Positions 1 through 6,859 of a stretch of 13,628 nt of DNA are shown one piece after another. The notes below the pieces were generated by a model. The model was not told the origin of the DNA, did no database searches, and was given only the letters and a program-made list of their open reading frames with translations. Source of the DNA: Clostridia bacterium (GTDB lineage Bacteria; Bacillota; Clostridia; Christensenellales; Maliibacteriaceae); contig JAGBGW010000318.1 of NCBI GenBank assembly GCA_017935825.1, positions 1 to 13,628 of the forward strand, read 5' to 3'. The first letter of the stretch is position 1. Each line of letters begins with the position of its first letter. Made by a program: the position numbers and the translations under genes.

Positions 1-1
1 A

Positions 2-232
2 AGCGGAACGTTCTGCGGGCGGCAGGTTGCCGCCCCTACGTTGTCTACCGTGGTAGGACAGCTAAAACGGGTTTGCTCCATGCAGGCAGGTGTACCGCTT
101 TGGCAAAAATCTTTCTATGATCGGGTTATGCGAAACGAAAAGGAATACCTCGCAGCATGGCAGTATATTGAAAATTATCCCCTGCAGCCCGATACGGCAA
201 CTGACCAACCCGATTTTTCAAATTTCACATAA
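2..232 (+). CDS. C-terminal part of a REP-associated tyrosine transposase (RAYT, Y1/HUH family), partial or degenerate
   Basis: The frame is open from the window edge to the TAA at 230-232. The region around WQKSFYDRVMRNEKEY and WQYIENYP matches the C-terminal signature of the RAYT/IS200-like transposases (typically WQ-x-SFYDH-x-IR-x-E-x-x-Y followed by W-x-YI-x-x-NP). The Tyr of WQYI (residue 42 counting from the TTG at 41) aligns with the catalytic Tyr115 of the Escherichia coli REP transposase. The HUH histidines would lie upstream and are not in the window. Bases 14-40 of the same frame are a REP-like palindrome, so either the gene runs in from the left with the palindrome inside its coding sequence, or this is a remnant whose 5' part was replaced. 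The tail after WQYIENYP lacks the usual W-x-x-D-x-YY ending, which favours decay. The TTG at 41 has no clear ribosome binding site. Confidence 0.6.
   Translation, partial: SGTFCGRQVAAPTLSTVVGQLKRVCSMQAGVPLWQKSFYDRVMRNEKEYLAAWQYIENYPLQPDTATDQPDFSNFT
14..40 (-). repeat. REP-like palindrome with GTAGG foot, copy 1
   Basis: Bases 17-24 (GGGCGGCA) pair with 28-35 (TGCCGCCC) around a three-base loop. On the minus strand a GTAG (36-39) sits immediately 5' of the hairpin. The 27 bases differ at one position from the inverted copy at 10342-10368. It lies inside the open frame of the adjacent RAYT fragment. Confidence 0.75.
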
Positions 233-251
233 TTTTTCGGAGGAAAAAACT

Positions 252-1118
252 ATGGCCCTTTTACATGTAAACTTCTATTCCAAGACGCTGCGTATGGCAA
301 GCAGCATTGACGTGATCCTGCCCGAACCTGCGCAGGGCATCGGCGTGGACGGCTCTGCTTGGGACGGCGTGGAACTTCTGCCCTGTCTGTACCTTCTGCA
401 CGGCACCACCGACGACCACACCATCTGGCAAAGACGTACCTCCATCGAACGCTACTGCGCAGGCAGAAAGCTGGCAGTGGTCATGCCCAATGGACATCTT
501 TCCGCCTATTGCAACCAAAAATACGGACACAATTACCTCGACTTCATCACCAAGGAGCTGCCCGATTTCTGCAGCAAGATGTTCCGCATCAGCACCAAGA
601 GAGAGGACACCTTCATCGCAGGTCTTTCCATGGGTGGCTACGGCGCACTCAAGGCAGGCTTGAACTACCCCGAAAAGTACGCCATGGCGGCAGGTCTGTC
701 CAGCGGTGTGGACCGCCTTTGCCATCTGCCCGAAGAATGGCAGGACTTTAAGTCTCCCGCTGAATTTGAGCATCTGAGAGAGGAAAACTATCCGCTGTTT
801 GATCAGCTGTCCCACTTCATGATGAACTTCGGTTCTCCTGCGGAGTATCTTGCAAGTGAGCAGAACAACCTGTTCCTGCTGATCAGAAAGCAGGTAGAAC
901 GCGGTGTGGAACTTCCCAAGCTGTATCTTTCCTGCGGTACGGAAGACCCCCTTGCATGGGAGCCCAACGTCCGTTTCCGCGCGCTACTGGATGAATTGAA
1001 AGTGCCTTACTTCTGGGAAGAAGCACCCGGTGTCCATGAATGGAGACTTTGGGATCTGTTCATCCAGACGGTGCTGGATCAGCTGCCGATGAAGGATAAC
1101 AAAATGGCAGTGCTGTAA
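252..1118 (+). CDS. Putative serine esterase, esterase D / PF00756 family (tributyrin/feruloyl esterase-like)
   Basis: This is a 288-residue alpha/beta hydrolase that probably cleaves short-chain carboxyl esters in the cytoplasm; no signal peptide is visible. The nucleophile elbow GLSMGG places the catalytic Ser at residue 126. The likely acid is Asp232 in the GTEDPL motif and the likely base His262 in GVHEWRLW, giving a full Ser-Asp-His triad in family order. LLHG at 48-51 is the oxyanion-side turn. The length is normal for the family, which includes lactococcal tributyrin esterase EstA and small acetyl/feruloyl esterases. I chose the ATG at 252 because GGAGG lies at 240-244 just upstream; longer in-frame starts (from 90) would run through the RAYT fragment region and lack a Shine-Dalgarno. 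It is a single-gene unit closed by the hairpin at 1162-1191 and converges on putP. Substrate and physiological role are unknown. Confidence 0.85.
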   Translation: MALLHVNFYSKTLRMASSIDVILPEPAQGIGVDGSAWDGVELLPCLYLLHGTTDDHTIWQRRTSIERYCAGRKLAVVMPNGHLSAYCNQKYGHNYLDFITKELPDFCSKMFRISTKREDTFIAGLSMGGYGALKAGLNYPEKYAMAAGLSSGVDRLCHLPEEWQDFKSPAEFEHLREENYPLFDQLSHFMMNFGSPAEYLASEQNNLFLLIRKQVERGVELPKLYLSCGTEDPLAWEPNVRFRALLDELKVPYFWEEAPGVHEWRLWDLFIQTVLDQLPMKDNKMAVL

Positions 1119-1120
1119 CA

Positions 1121-1149
1121 GGCACGGCGGGAGCAAGCCCCCGGCCTAC
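1121..1149 (-). repeat. REP-like palindrome with GTAGG foot, divergent stem
   Basis: CGGGAGC and GCCCCCG form an imperfect stem around AA (about 1127-1143), and on the minus strand GTAGG (1145-1149) stands directly 5' of it. This is the same layout as the palindromes at 14-40 and 10342-10368 but with a different stem sequence. It lies between the esterase stop codon and the shared terminator. Confidence 0.45.
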
Positions 1150-1161
1150 AATTTCACAAAG

Positions 1162-1191
1162 AAAAAAGGCATCCGTTTGGATGCCTTTTTT
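1162..1191. terminator. Bidirectional intrinsic terminator between esterase and putP
   Basis: GGCATCC (1168-1174) pairs with GGATGCC (1179-1185) around GTTT, flanked by six A on the left and six T on the right. It can therefore stop transcription from either of the two convergent genes. Confidence 0.9.
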
Positions 1192-1198
1192 GCTTGCT

Positions 1199-2767
1199 TT
1201 AGTCGGTGTATGCCTTGGCTTTCTCGAACTCGTCCTGAATTTCCTTTGCGGGTTCGGGAGTGATAAGCGATACCACCAAGATTACGATGGAGGAAATGAT
1301 GAATGCGGGAAGAAGCTCGTAGATGGCGAAGATGCCGCCCAGGGGCTTCAAAAGAAGCTTCCAGACAAAGACCATGATGCCGCCGGAAAGCATACCTGCG
1401 ATGGCGCCTGCACGGGTGGTGCGCTTCCAGAACAGGGAGAACAGCATGATGGGACCAAAAGTCGCACCAAAGCCTGCCCATGCGAAGGATACGATGGTGA
1501 AAATGACGCTGTCTTCGTTCCATGCAATGACCATGCCGATCAGGGAGATCACAAGCAGCACGATACGGGTCACGCGCATGATCTGGCGATCGGTTGCATC
1601 ACGCTTTGCAATGCCGCCGTAAAGGTTCTTTGCGCATGCGCTGGCGGCGATCAAAAGATAAGAGTCGGAAGAGGAAATGGTTGCTGCAAGGATACCTGCC
1701 ATGACCACACCTGCAAACAGTGCCGGCAGAAGATTCTCGGAAAGAACGATGAAGACATTCTCTGCGCCGCCTGCAGTCAGAAGGTTTTCCTCGGTGCCGA
1801 ACAGTACACGGCCGACCACACCGATGAATACGGCTGCTGCAAGGGAGATGACGACCCATACGGTTGCAATGCGGCGGGAGGACTTGAGTTCATCCACGCG
1901 GCAAATTGCCATAAATCGCAGCAGAACCTGAGGCATGCCGAAGTAACCAAGACCCCATGCCATGCAGGAGCAGATGGTAAGGAAGGTGTAGGGCACTGCC
2001 TCGCCGAAGACGGGTGCGCCGTTTTCGATGACCTGCAGACCGTCTGCGCCAAGGGTGGGCGATGCCATGGAGGTCAAAGAGAAGTAGCCGGGAATTGCCT
2101 TTGCGTTTGCGATCACGGCATCCAAGCCGCCTGCTGCACGGGTACCGACGGTGAGGATGACCAGCAGAGCGAAGACCATGACGATCGCCTGCATGAAGTC
2201 AGAAGCAGATTCTGCAAGGAAGCCGCCGATAAAAGTATAGAAGATGACGAACAGCGCGCCCGCGATCATCATCCAGTGATAATCAAGACCAAACAGCGTG
2301 CCGAACAGCTTACCGCAGGTCACAAAGCAGCTTGCAGCATACACGGTGAAGAACACCAGAATAAACACTGCCGCGATGCCAAGGATCACCTTTTTCTTCT
2401 CGTGGAAACGGTTGGAGAAGAATTCGGGCAGCGTAATTGCATTGCCGGACACGGTGGAATACTGGCGAAGGCGCTTTGCCACGATGAGCCAGTTGATATA
2501 AGTACCAAGTGCAAGGCCGATGGCGGTCCAGGATGCGTCTGCGATGCCGCACCAATAGGCAACGCCGGGCAGCCCCATCAGCAGCCAGCCGCTCATGTCG
2601 CTGGCTTCCGCGCTCATGGCTGCCACCCAGGGACCAAGAGAACGGCCGCCCAGGAAGTAGTTTTCACTGCTTTGCTGTGCGCGCTTGGCAAAGTAAAGAC
2701 CAATGCCGATGACCACTGCCATGTAACATACCATGGCGATAAACACTTTGAGGGTAAATGCATCCAT
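1199..2767 (-). CDS. putP: Sodium/proline symporter (SSS family)
   Basis: This 522-residue inner-membrane protein of the sodium:solute symporter family imports L-proline with Na+. The N-terminal block GGRSLGPWVAAMSAEASDMSG closely follows E. coli PutP, shifted by two residues: Arg42, Asp57, Ser59 and Gly60 match the E. coli Arg40, Asp55, Ser57 and Gly58 that matter for Na+ and proline binding. The stretch ILAATISSSDSYLL near residue 335-350 corresponds to helix 9, which carries the other Na+ ligands. About a dozen hydrophobic segments are visible and the length fits the family (about 500). The ATG at 2767 follows AAGGAG (about 2776-2781). It is monocistronic, with its own promoter upstream and a shared terminator at 1162-1191. 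The long open frame on the opposite strand is a codon-bias shadow. Related SSS members for other substrates cannot be excluded, but the match to PutP is strong. Confidence 0.92.
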   Translation of the reverse strand: MDAFTLKVFIAMVCYMAVVIGIGLYFAKRAQQSSENYFLGGRSLGPWVAAMSAEASDMSGWLLMGLPGVAYWCGIADASWTAIGLALGTYINWLIVAKRLRQYSTVSGNAITLPEFFSNRFHEKKKVILGIAAVFILVFFTVYAASCFVTCGKLFGTLFGLDYHWMMIAGALFVIFYTFIGGFLAESASDFMQAIVMVFALLVILTVGTRAAGGLDAVIANAKAIPGYFSLTSMASPTLGADGLQVIENGAPVFGEAVPYTFLTICSCMAWGLGYFGMPQVLLRFMAICRVDELKSSRRIATVWVVISLAAAVFIGVVGRVLFGTEENLLTAGGAENVFIVLSENLLPALFAGVVMAGILAATISSSDSYLLIAASACAKNLYGGIAKRDATDRQIMRVTRIVLLVISLIGMVIAWNEDSVIFTIVSFAWAGFGATFGPIMLFSLFWKRTTRAGAIAGMLSGGIMVFVWKLLLKPLGGIFAIYELLPAFIISSIVILVVSLITPEPAKEIQDEFEKAKAYTD

Positions 2768-2817
2768 TGTGAAGTTTCTCCTTCAAATTCCTTCATGCAG
2801 GAAGTGCCTGCCCCCTT

Positions 2818-2845
2818 ATATTAACAAATTTCATAACAAGGTCAA
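2818..2845 (-). promoter_or_regulatory. Probable putP promoter
   Basis: On the minus strand TTGACC (2840-2845) and TAATAT (2818-2823) are separated by 16 bases, about 50 bases before the putP start. A small GCAGG/CCTGC hairpin (about 2798-2812) falls in the leader. No riboswitch or clear operator is seen. Confidence 0.6.
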
Positions 2846-2951
2846 GGTTTTTTCATGTGTTTGTGGGCTGCGCAACGGTTTCTTGACAGGTCTTTAACAT
2901 AACGTTCGGAAATTTATGTAAATGCAAACTTAACATAATTCTTTCCATGAC

Positions 2952-2983
2952 AAAAAGTCTTTGTCAACAAGACAAAGACTTTT
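2952..2983 (-). terminator. Terminator of the tRNA-Val gene
   Basis: A perfect 13-bp stem (2953-2965 with 2971-2983) around a 5-base loop lies seven bases after the tRNA 3' end. Its minus-strand side ends in a run of five T. Confidence 0.9.
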
Positions 2984-2989
2984 CTTGAA

Positions 2990-3062
2990 TGGTCTGTACT
3001 GGGCTCGAACCAGTGACCCCTGCGATGTGAACACAGTGCTCTGCCAACTGAGCTAACAGACC
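2990..3062 (-). tRNA. tRNA-Val (anticodon CAC)
   Basis: The minus strand folds into a full cloverleaf of 73 nt. The acceptor is GGTCTGT/ACAGACC, the D-stem GCTC/GAGC, the anticodon stem CTGTG/CGCAG with one G-U pair, and the loop TTCACAT with CAC at positions 34-36. The variable loop has five bases and the T-arm is ACTGG-TTCGAGC-CCAGT. The discriminator is A, as expected for valine. The 3' CCA is not encoded (TTC follows), so it must be added by the nucleotidyltransferase. The anticodon reads GUG codons. Confidence 0.92.
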
Positions 3063-3082
3063 GTATTGATTTGTACTCAATT

Positions 3083-3111
3083 ATATTATCACTTCCCCCA
3101 GCGGTTGTCAA
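3083..3111 (-). promoter_or_regulatory. Promoter of tRNA-Val
   Basis: A consensus TTGACA (3106-3111), a 17-base spacer and TAATAT (3083-3088) lie about 20 bases upstream of the mature tRNA 5' end on the minus strand. This is a near-ideal housekeeping-sigma promoter. Confidence 0.88.
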
Positions 3112-3167
3112 TGCACATATTTTGTCCCCATCGGGTAAAAATAAGATTAAAAAGGGAGGGTGTGTGC

Positions 3168-3848
3168 ATGGTCAACATTTTTATCCGCACGCTGATCATC
3201 TATATCTTAGTGATCGTGGTGCTGCGCGTGGGCGGAAAGTCGGAAGTGGGACAGATGAAACCATCGGAATTTGTCTTCATGCTGCTGATCGCAGATTTGG
3301 CGGCAACACCGCTTGCAGACGACAATATCCCCCTCTTCCACGGGCTTATGCCCATTTTGGCGCTGCTGCTTGGGCAAATGACCATCAGCATCCTGACTCT
3401 GAAAAGCAGAAAAATGCGCAAGATTTTTGTGGGACAGCCCACCATCCTGATCCGCCATGGGAAAATCATACAGGATGAGCTTTGCCGTCAGCGCATCTGC
3501 GTGGATGATTTATTGGAACAGCTTCGGGTCTGCGGCTACTGCGATATCAAAAAGATCGACACGGCGGTGCTGGAACCCTCGGGGGATCTTTCCGTATTCC
3601 CGTGGCAGAAAGATGAACCCCTGAGCGCATCGGACATCGGACTTGACGTGCCGCAGACGGGGGTGTGCTTCACCTTAATTGCGGACGGACACCTTTCCCA
3701 TTCCAACCTAAAAAAAAGTGGGCACAACGGCGCGTGGCTTGAAAAAATGTTGAAGAAACATGGAGCAGCGGACATACAGGACGTGCTGCTGTTGACGGTG
3801 GACGAGTGTGGCGGCGTGTATTTCCAAAGCAAGGAGGCGGCGTCGTGA
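3168..3848 (+). CDS. YetF/DUF421 family membrane protein
   Basis: This is a 226-residue protein of the DUF421 (YetF-like) family. Two or three N-terminal membrane segments (about 5-20, 34-50 and 58-78) precede a cytoplasmic domain. Family hallmarks visible are the GGK-x-x-x-GQMKPSEFV block at 22-36, the basic KSRKMRK linker at 79-85, RICVDDLLEQLR at 109-120, and the GYCDIKKIDTAVLEPSGDLSV run near 123-143. The biochemical role is not settled; Bacillus homologues have been linked to the spore or cell envelope. The ATG at 3168 follows GGGAGGG (3154-3160); upstream in-frame starts lack such a site and run into the tRNA promoter region. Its TGA overlaps the next start codon (GTGA), so the two genes are translationally coupled. 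Confidence 0.85.
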   Translation: MVNIFIRTLIIYILVIVVLRVGGKSEVGQMKPSEFVFMLLIADLAATPLADDNIPLFHGLMPILALLLGQMTISILTLKSRKMRKIFVGQPTILIRHGKIIQDELCRQRICVDDLLEQLRVCGYCDIKKIDTAVLEPSGDLSVFPWQKDEPLSASDIGLDVPQTGVCFTLIADGHLSHSNLKKSGHNGAWLEKMLKKHGAADIQDVLLLTVDECGGVYFQSKEAAS

Positions 3849-4228
3849 GGCGATACATCTGGGTAAGTGCCGTCGTTGTGCTGATCGTGCTTTGTGCATG
3901 GCTGGTGCAAGACCACATGCATGGGCAGATCAAAGACTTTGAAGCGCAGTTTGAACAACTGCATCAGTTGGTGGAAACAGGGGACTTCTCGCAAGCAAAA
4001 GCGCTTTGCGACCGCCTTGTCACCGACTGGGATGAGAAACGGGAATACTGGGAAGTGTTCATCGACCATTCCGTGTTGGATGAGGCGCAGGCGACCATCT
4101 ATGAACTGCAGGGGTATCTGCAAAGCGATGCGCCGTATTACCAGCTTCACAGCGTATTTCGGCGACTGGAAGCAGAACTGCTCCAAATCGACATGCAGAC
4201 ACGGCTGACCATCGGGCATCTGTTGTAA
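3845..4228 (+). CDS. DUF4363 family membrane-anchored protein
   Basis: This is a 127-residue protein with a single N-terminal membrane anchor (about residues 5-22) and a helical, charged remainder that probably lies outside the membrane. The GTG at 3845 overlaps the DUF421 stop codon by the GTGA arrangement and has AAGGAGG at 3831-3837. The more upstream ATG at 3806 would overlap the previous gene by 43 bases without need. DUF4363 genes commonly follow DUF421 genes in Clostridia, so a shared membrane complex is a reasonable inference. No catalytic motif is visible and the function is unknown. The family call rests on size, anchor, helical pattern and context. Confidence 0.72.
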   Translation: MRRYIWVSAVVVLIVLCAWLVQDHMHGQIKDFEAQFEQLHQLVETGDFSQAKALCDRLVTDWDEKREYWEVFIDHSVLDEAQATIYELQGYLQSDAPYYQLHSVFRRLEAELLQIDMQTRLTIGHLL

Positions 4229-4259
4229 AAAAGAGTTGGTTCAGCACCAACTCTTTTTT
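4227..4259 (+). terminator. Terminator of the DUF421-DUF4363 operon
   Basis: A perfect 14-bp stem (4227-4240 with 4246-4259) around a 5-base loop ends in six T. The last two bases of the DUF4363 stop codon (4226-4228) fall in its left arm. Confidence 0.92.
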
Positions 4260-4260
4260 A

Positions 4261-4345
4261 GCGAAGCATTTGCTTCGCAAATATGAAGCGGAAGCTTCGC
4301 TTCCATGAAGCGCTGCACTTCATGCAGCATGAAGCAAAACGCTTC
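4261..4345. repeat. Cluster of four GAAGC/GCTTC hairpins
   Basis: Four inverted repeats stand in a row: GCGAAGCA/TGCTTCGC (4261-4278), GAAGCG/CGCTTC with an inner GAAGCTT (4285-4303), ATGAAG/CTTCAT (4305-4323) and GAAGC/GCTTC (4331-4345). No coding frame of note is present. The element sits between two convergent terminators. It looks like a dispersed intergenic repeat built from short GAAGC blocks. Confidence 0.7.
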
Positions 4346-4373
4346 GCGTTTCGATTTAATTACTTATAAAGTT

Positions 4374-4400
4374 AAAAGACAGGTATGAAACCTGTCTTTT
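4374..4400. terminator. Terminator of the ACT-MBL gene, symmetric
   Basis: The 11-bp stem AAAAGACAGGT/ACCTGTCTTTT (4374-4384 with 4390-4400) lies directly after the stop codon of the minus-strand gene. The A and T tails make it usable from either side. Confidence 0.88.
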
Positions 4401-4403
4401 TAT

Positions 4404-5837
4404 TTATTCATTTGTCACTTCCGCCACGGAGCCGTGACCCGAGAAGATACGCCAGGTCCCTTTTCCAAGAAGGGCGGACAGGGCTTTTCTCTGCAGTTTG
4501 GCTGTATCGGGTGCGGTGTCCACCGATGTCATCAGATAGGGTGCCAGCAGGTTGAATGCCGCCTGCTCTTCGGTAAAGCCGCGGACGTTGACGAAGATAT
4601 CGCCTGTGAATGCAATGTGCTCACTTCTTTCCACATAGACCATCTCGCCTTTGACATGACCACCCTTGCCTTGATAAACCTCAAAGCAGAAGGGAGCAAG
4701 TTCCAGCGTGCCGATGCGTGTGAAGGGCGCAGGCGCATCTCCCGAAGCCTCAGGGATCAAACGCAAAGACTCCATCTTCGGCGGTTTGTAATCGGACAGA
4801 ATTTTGCTGATGCGCACATAGGGCGCGTGGATGGGATTTTCCTCGCGGATGGCATTTTCCCCCGCATTCTCATTTTCAAAATTCTCATAGCAGGTGGCAT
4901 TGACATGCACCACGTCGGCAAAATCCAGCAGACCGCAGTGGTCCACATCGGCATGGGTGATGAACACTTCCCTCGGCTTTTGGAAAAAGTCGGGAAACAG
5001 ATTTTCCAGCACCTGCATGGTTTCTTTTCGGTAGCAGGCAAAGCCGCTGTCACAGAGGATATACTTATCGCCCAGGCAGAACACGGTGATATTGCTGCCG
5101 CAGGGCGGCTCAATGGCACAGATTTTCACGCCGCATTTGGTATCATGGAAACTTGTGCGAACGCGGAAATGTTCACCCTTGCATGACTGAATATGATCTG
5201 CAAACTTTGCGATATAATCAAAGGTCTTGGCAGGGGCGCCGTCCCGTTCGTCCAACATCTGCATGACCTGATTGGAAGAGATGATCAAAGCGTTCTTGCT
5301 TTCCTCATCAAGCCCCATCTTCTGGGTGATCTCATTGGCAAAGTTCAGGTAGAACACAGTATTGTCCAGCACCTTTTCTCTTCTGTCGTAATCGATGACC
5401 CGAAGGGGGCAAATCAGCGCCGCTTCATGAATGAAATGGGACAGTTTCTGCTCGTCCTCCACAAAAAGACCCATTTTGAAATACTGATGGGGCGTACCGT
5501 TTTCCTGGGAACTGATGTAGGAAATGTTGAAGTCGTACTGATGGATCAGCTCCAGCACGGGAAAAAGGCTACCCGGACGGTCGGGCAGCTGAAACTCCAC
5601 AAGAAAAACGCTTCCTGCCTGTGCATTACCCTGCAGATAGCCCAATGCCTCCAACTGCTTTTGCGCAAGATCAAGGCGAAAGTCGTCCCCTTCCACCTCC
5701 AAAAAGAGCATATGGGTATCCACAGCTTTATTATAACTGACACGTGTAATATTGAGTCCCAAGGCAGTGATGACCCGATCTGCAGCAAGGAACGCGCCAA
5801 CTTCATCGGGCATGGTGGTGGCAAATGTCTTTTTCAT
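4404..5837 (-). CDS. ACT-like domain / metallo-beta-lactamase-fold hydrolase fusion
   Basis: This is a 477-residue two-part protein. Residues 1-155 look like two ACT-type ligand-binding modules: the second contains FQLPDRPGSLFPVLELI (82-98), typical of the ACT glycine turn and first helix in amino-acid sensing proteins. Residues about 235-470 form a metallo-beta-lactamase fold: FITHADVDHCG carries His295, Asp297, Asp299 and His300, followed by His394 in GHVKG, Asp413 in FTGD and His468 in FSGHGS. The usual H-x-H-x-D-H motif thus reads H-x-D-x-D-H, with Asp in place of one metal ligand. The reaction is unknown; an amino-acid-regulated hydrolase is an inference. I start at the ATG at 5837, which has GAGG about five bases upstream. 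The longer TTG start at 5876 lies inside the tRNA-Ala terminator stem and is unlikely. Confidence 0.78.
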   Translation of the reverse strand: MKKTFATTMPDEVGAFLAADRVITALGLNITRVSYNKAVDTHMLFLEVEGDDFRLDLAQKQLEALGYLQGNAQAGSVFLVEFQLPDRPGSLFPVLELIHQYDFNISYISSQENGTPHQYFKMGLFVEDEQKLSHFIHEAALICPLRVIDYDRREKVLDNTVFYLNFANEITQKMGLDEESKNALIISSNQVMQMLDERDGAPAKTFDYIAKFADHIQSCKGEHFRVRTSFHDTKCGVKICAIEPPCGSNITVFCLGDKYILCDSGFACYRKETMQVLENLFPDFFQKPREVFITHADVDHCGLLDFADVVHVNATCYENFENENAGENAIREENPIHAPYVRISKILSDYKPPKMESLRLIPEASGDAPAPFTRIGTLELAPFCFEVYQGKGGHVKGEMVYVERSEHIAFTGDIFVNVRGFTEEQAAFNLLAPYLMTSVDTAPDTAKLQRKALSALLGKGTWRIFSGHGSVAEVTNE

Positions 5838-5862
5838 AAGCACCTCGAAAACAATCGAAAGT

Positions 5863-5893
5863 AAAAATCGCCGCAATGATACAATTGCGGCGA
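5863..5893 (-). terminator. Terminator of the tRNA-Ala gene
   Basis: TCGCCGCAAT (5868-5877) pairs perfectly with ATTGCGGCGA (5884-5893). On the minus strand five T follow (5863-5867), just after the tRNA 3' end. Confidence 0.9.
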
Positions 5894-5898
5894 CGAAG

Positions 5899-5972
5899 TG
5901 GAGATGAAGAGATTCGAACTCTCGACCTTACGGATGCGAACCGTACGCTCTAGCCAACTGAGCTACACCCCC
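5899..5972 (-). tRNA. tRNA-Ala (anticodon CGC)
   Basis: A 74-nt cloverleaf reads on the minus strand. The acceptor GGGGGTG/CATCTCC includes the G3-U70 wobble that is the main alanine identity element. The D-stem is GCTC/GAGC, the anticodon stem TACGG/CCGTA with loop TTCGCAT (CGC at 34-36), and the T-arm GAGAG-TTCGAAT-CTCTT. The discriminator is A. The CCA end is not encoded. It reads GCG codons. Confidence 0.92.
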
Positions 5973-5983
5973 GAACGAGGAAA

Positions 5984-6012
5984 ATTATAGCACACAAGAT
6001 TTATTGTGGCAA
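5984..6012 (-). promoter_or_regulatory. Promoter of tRNA-Ala
   Basis: TTGCCA (6007-6012), a 17-base spacer and a perfect TATAAT (5984-5989) lie just upstream of the tRNA 5' end on the minus strand. Confidence 0.85.
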
Positions 6013-6041
6013 GTTTTTCTTCATTAAAGAGTTTTGTAAAG

Positions 6042-6075
6042 AAAAAACAGTCCGAATTACTTCGGACTGTTTTTG
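6042..6075 (-). terminator. Terminator of the M20D/DUF5058 cluster
   Basis: AAAAACAGTCCGAA (6043-6056) pairs with TTCGGACTGTTTTT (6061-6074) around a 4-base loop, just after the stop codon of the last gene of the cluster. The minus-strand side ends in six T. Confidence 0.92.
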
Positions 6076-6085
6076 ATCAAAACGC

Positions 6086-6841
6086 TTATTCAGCAGCTTC
6101 TTCCTTCTTTGCTGCCTTCTCGTTGGGAACGACAGCGACGATGCCCTTCTTCCAGAAGATGCGTGCGCAAAGGATCGTGATCGGGATCATAACGATGATC
6201 AGAATACCTGCGATACCGGAAGATGCAATGCCCAGAATAACAAGAATTGCAACGATGGCAGCGGGGATTGCTGCGGGAAGCAGACGGTTCTTGATCTTGG
6301 TCTTGCCGCCGCCGGCGCCAAGAAGGCCAAGGCTCATGCAGCCGAACAGAGAGGGCAGCAGGTAGTTGCTTGCAGTCTTAAGTGCGGGAGCTTCCAAGAT
6401 CGGAGCGATGAAGCGAAGAAGCAGCATGCCGATTGCCAGCAGAATGATGGTAACAGCAGAGGAAACTGCAGTTGCGATCAGAGCGATTGCCTCACCTTCA
6501 ACGGTGCTCTGCTCAACCTTTGCAAGGCGCTGTGCTTCAATGATGCAGGGGATCTTCAGGTTCATCAGGTTACCGGATGCGAAGGTCAGGTAGCTGGATG
6601 CGCCAAGAATGGGAGTGTAGCTGCCGACTTCCGCAATGGACATGGGAGCCATAACAGCCAGAATCGTCACTGCGCCGGGCAGAATCTGCATGAAGGAAGG
6701 CATGCAGCCGTAAACTGCACACATAATGAAGGGAATTGCAACCATGTAGATGACGAACACCACCATGAATGCACGGCCGGTTTTATGCGCCCAATCGGTG
6801 AAGGGATCGAGCTGAATCTGTGCTTTTTTCTCTTTAGCCAT
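6086..6841 (-). CDS. Multi-pass membrane protein, partner of DUF5058 in a putative transporter
   Basis: This is a 251-residue protein with about six hydrophobic helices (roughly 24-45, 51-75, 117-145, 157-176, 187-205, 208-226) and a lysine/glutamate-rich tail (from about 236). An amphipathic, charged N-terminus (1-23) is probably cytoplasmic. Conserved-looking polar blocks inside or between the helices are SIAEVGSYTPILGASSY (68-84) and LGAGGGKTK (174-182), of the kind that often line a transport path. I do not recognise an established family. It starts 18 bases after the DUF5058 stop, with AGGAGG directly before the ATG at 6841, so the two are co-transcribed and probably made in similar amounts. 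Similar size and helix number suggest a heteromeric permease, but this is inference. It is the last gene before the terminator at 6042-6075. Confidence 0.75.
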   Translation of the reverse strand: MAKEKKAQIQLDPFTDWAHKTGRAFMVVFVIYMVAIPFIMCAVYGCMPSFMQILPGAVTILAVMAPMSIAEVGSYTPILGASSYLTFASGNLMNLKIPCIIEAQRLAKVEQSTVEGEAIALIATAVSSAVTIILLAIGMLLLRFIAPILEAPALKTASNYLLPSLFGCMSLGLLGAGGGKTKIKNRLLPAAIPAAIVAILVILGIASSGIAGILIIVMIPITILCARIFWKKGIVAVVPNEKAAKKEEAAE

Positions 6842-6859
6842 TGTATTGTCCTCCTACTA

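Noticed and set aside
2768..2817. A riboswitch or attenuator in the putP leader
   Set aside because: Only a 5-bp hairpin is present in about 50 bases; there is no conserved aptamer core or competing terminator.
1181..2824. A 547-codon open frame on the + strand opposite putP
   Set aside because: It is rich in Cys, His, Asp and Gly with no domain signature and mirrors the putP codons; PutP on the minus strand has clear family motifs, a ribosome binding site and a promoter.
2883..2888. A consensus TTGACA on the + strand upstream of the tRNA-Val terminator
   Set aside because: No -10 box at a proper distance and no + strand gene directly downstream.
4261..4345. A CRISPR array
   Set aside because: The GAAGC blocks have no constant repeat-spacer period and no cas gene is present.
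5838..5876. An N-terminal extension of the ACT-MBL gene from TTG at 5876
   Set aside because: The extension lies in the terminator stem of the tRNA-Ala gene and lacks a ribosome binding site; the ATG at 5837 has one.
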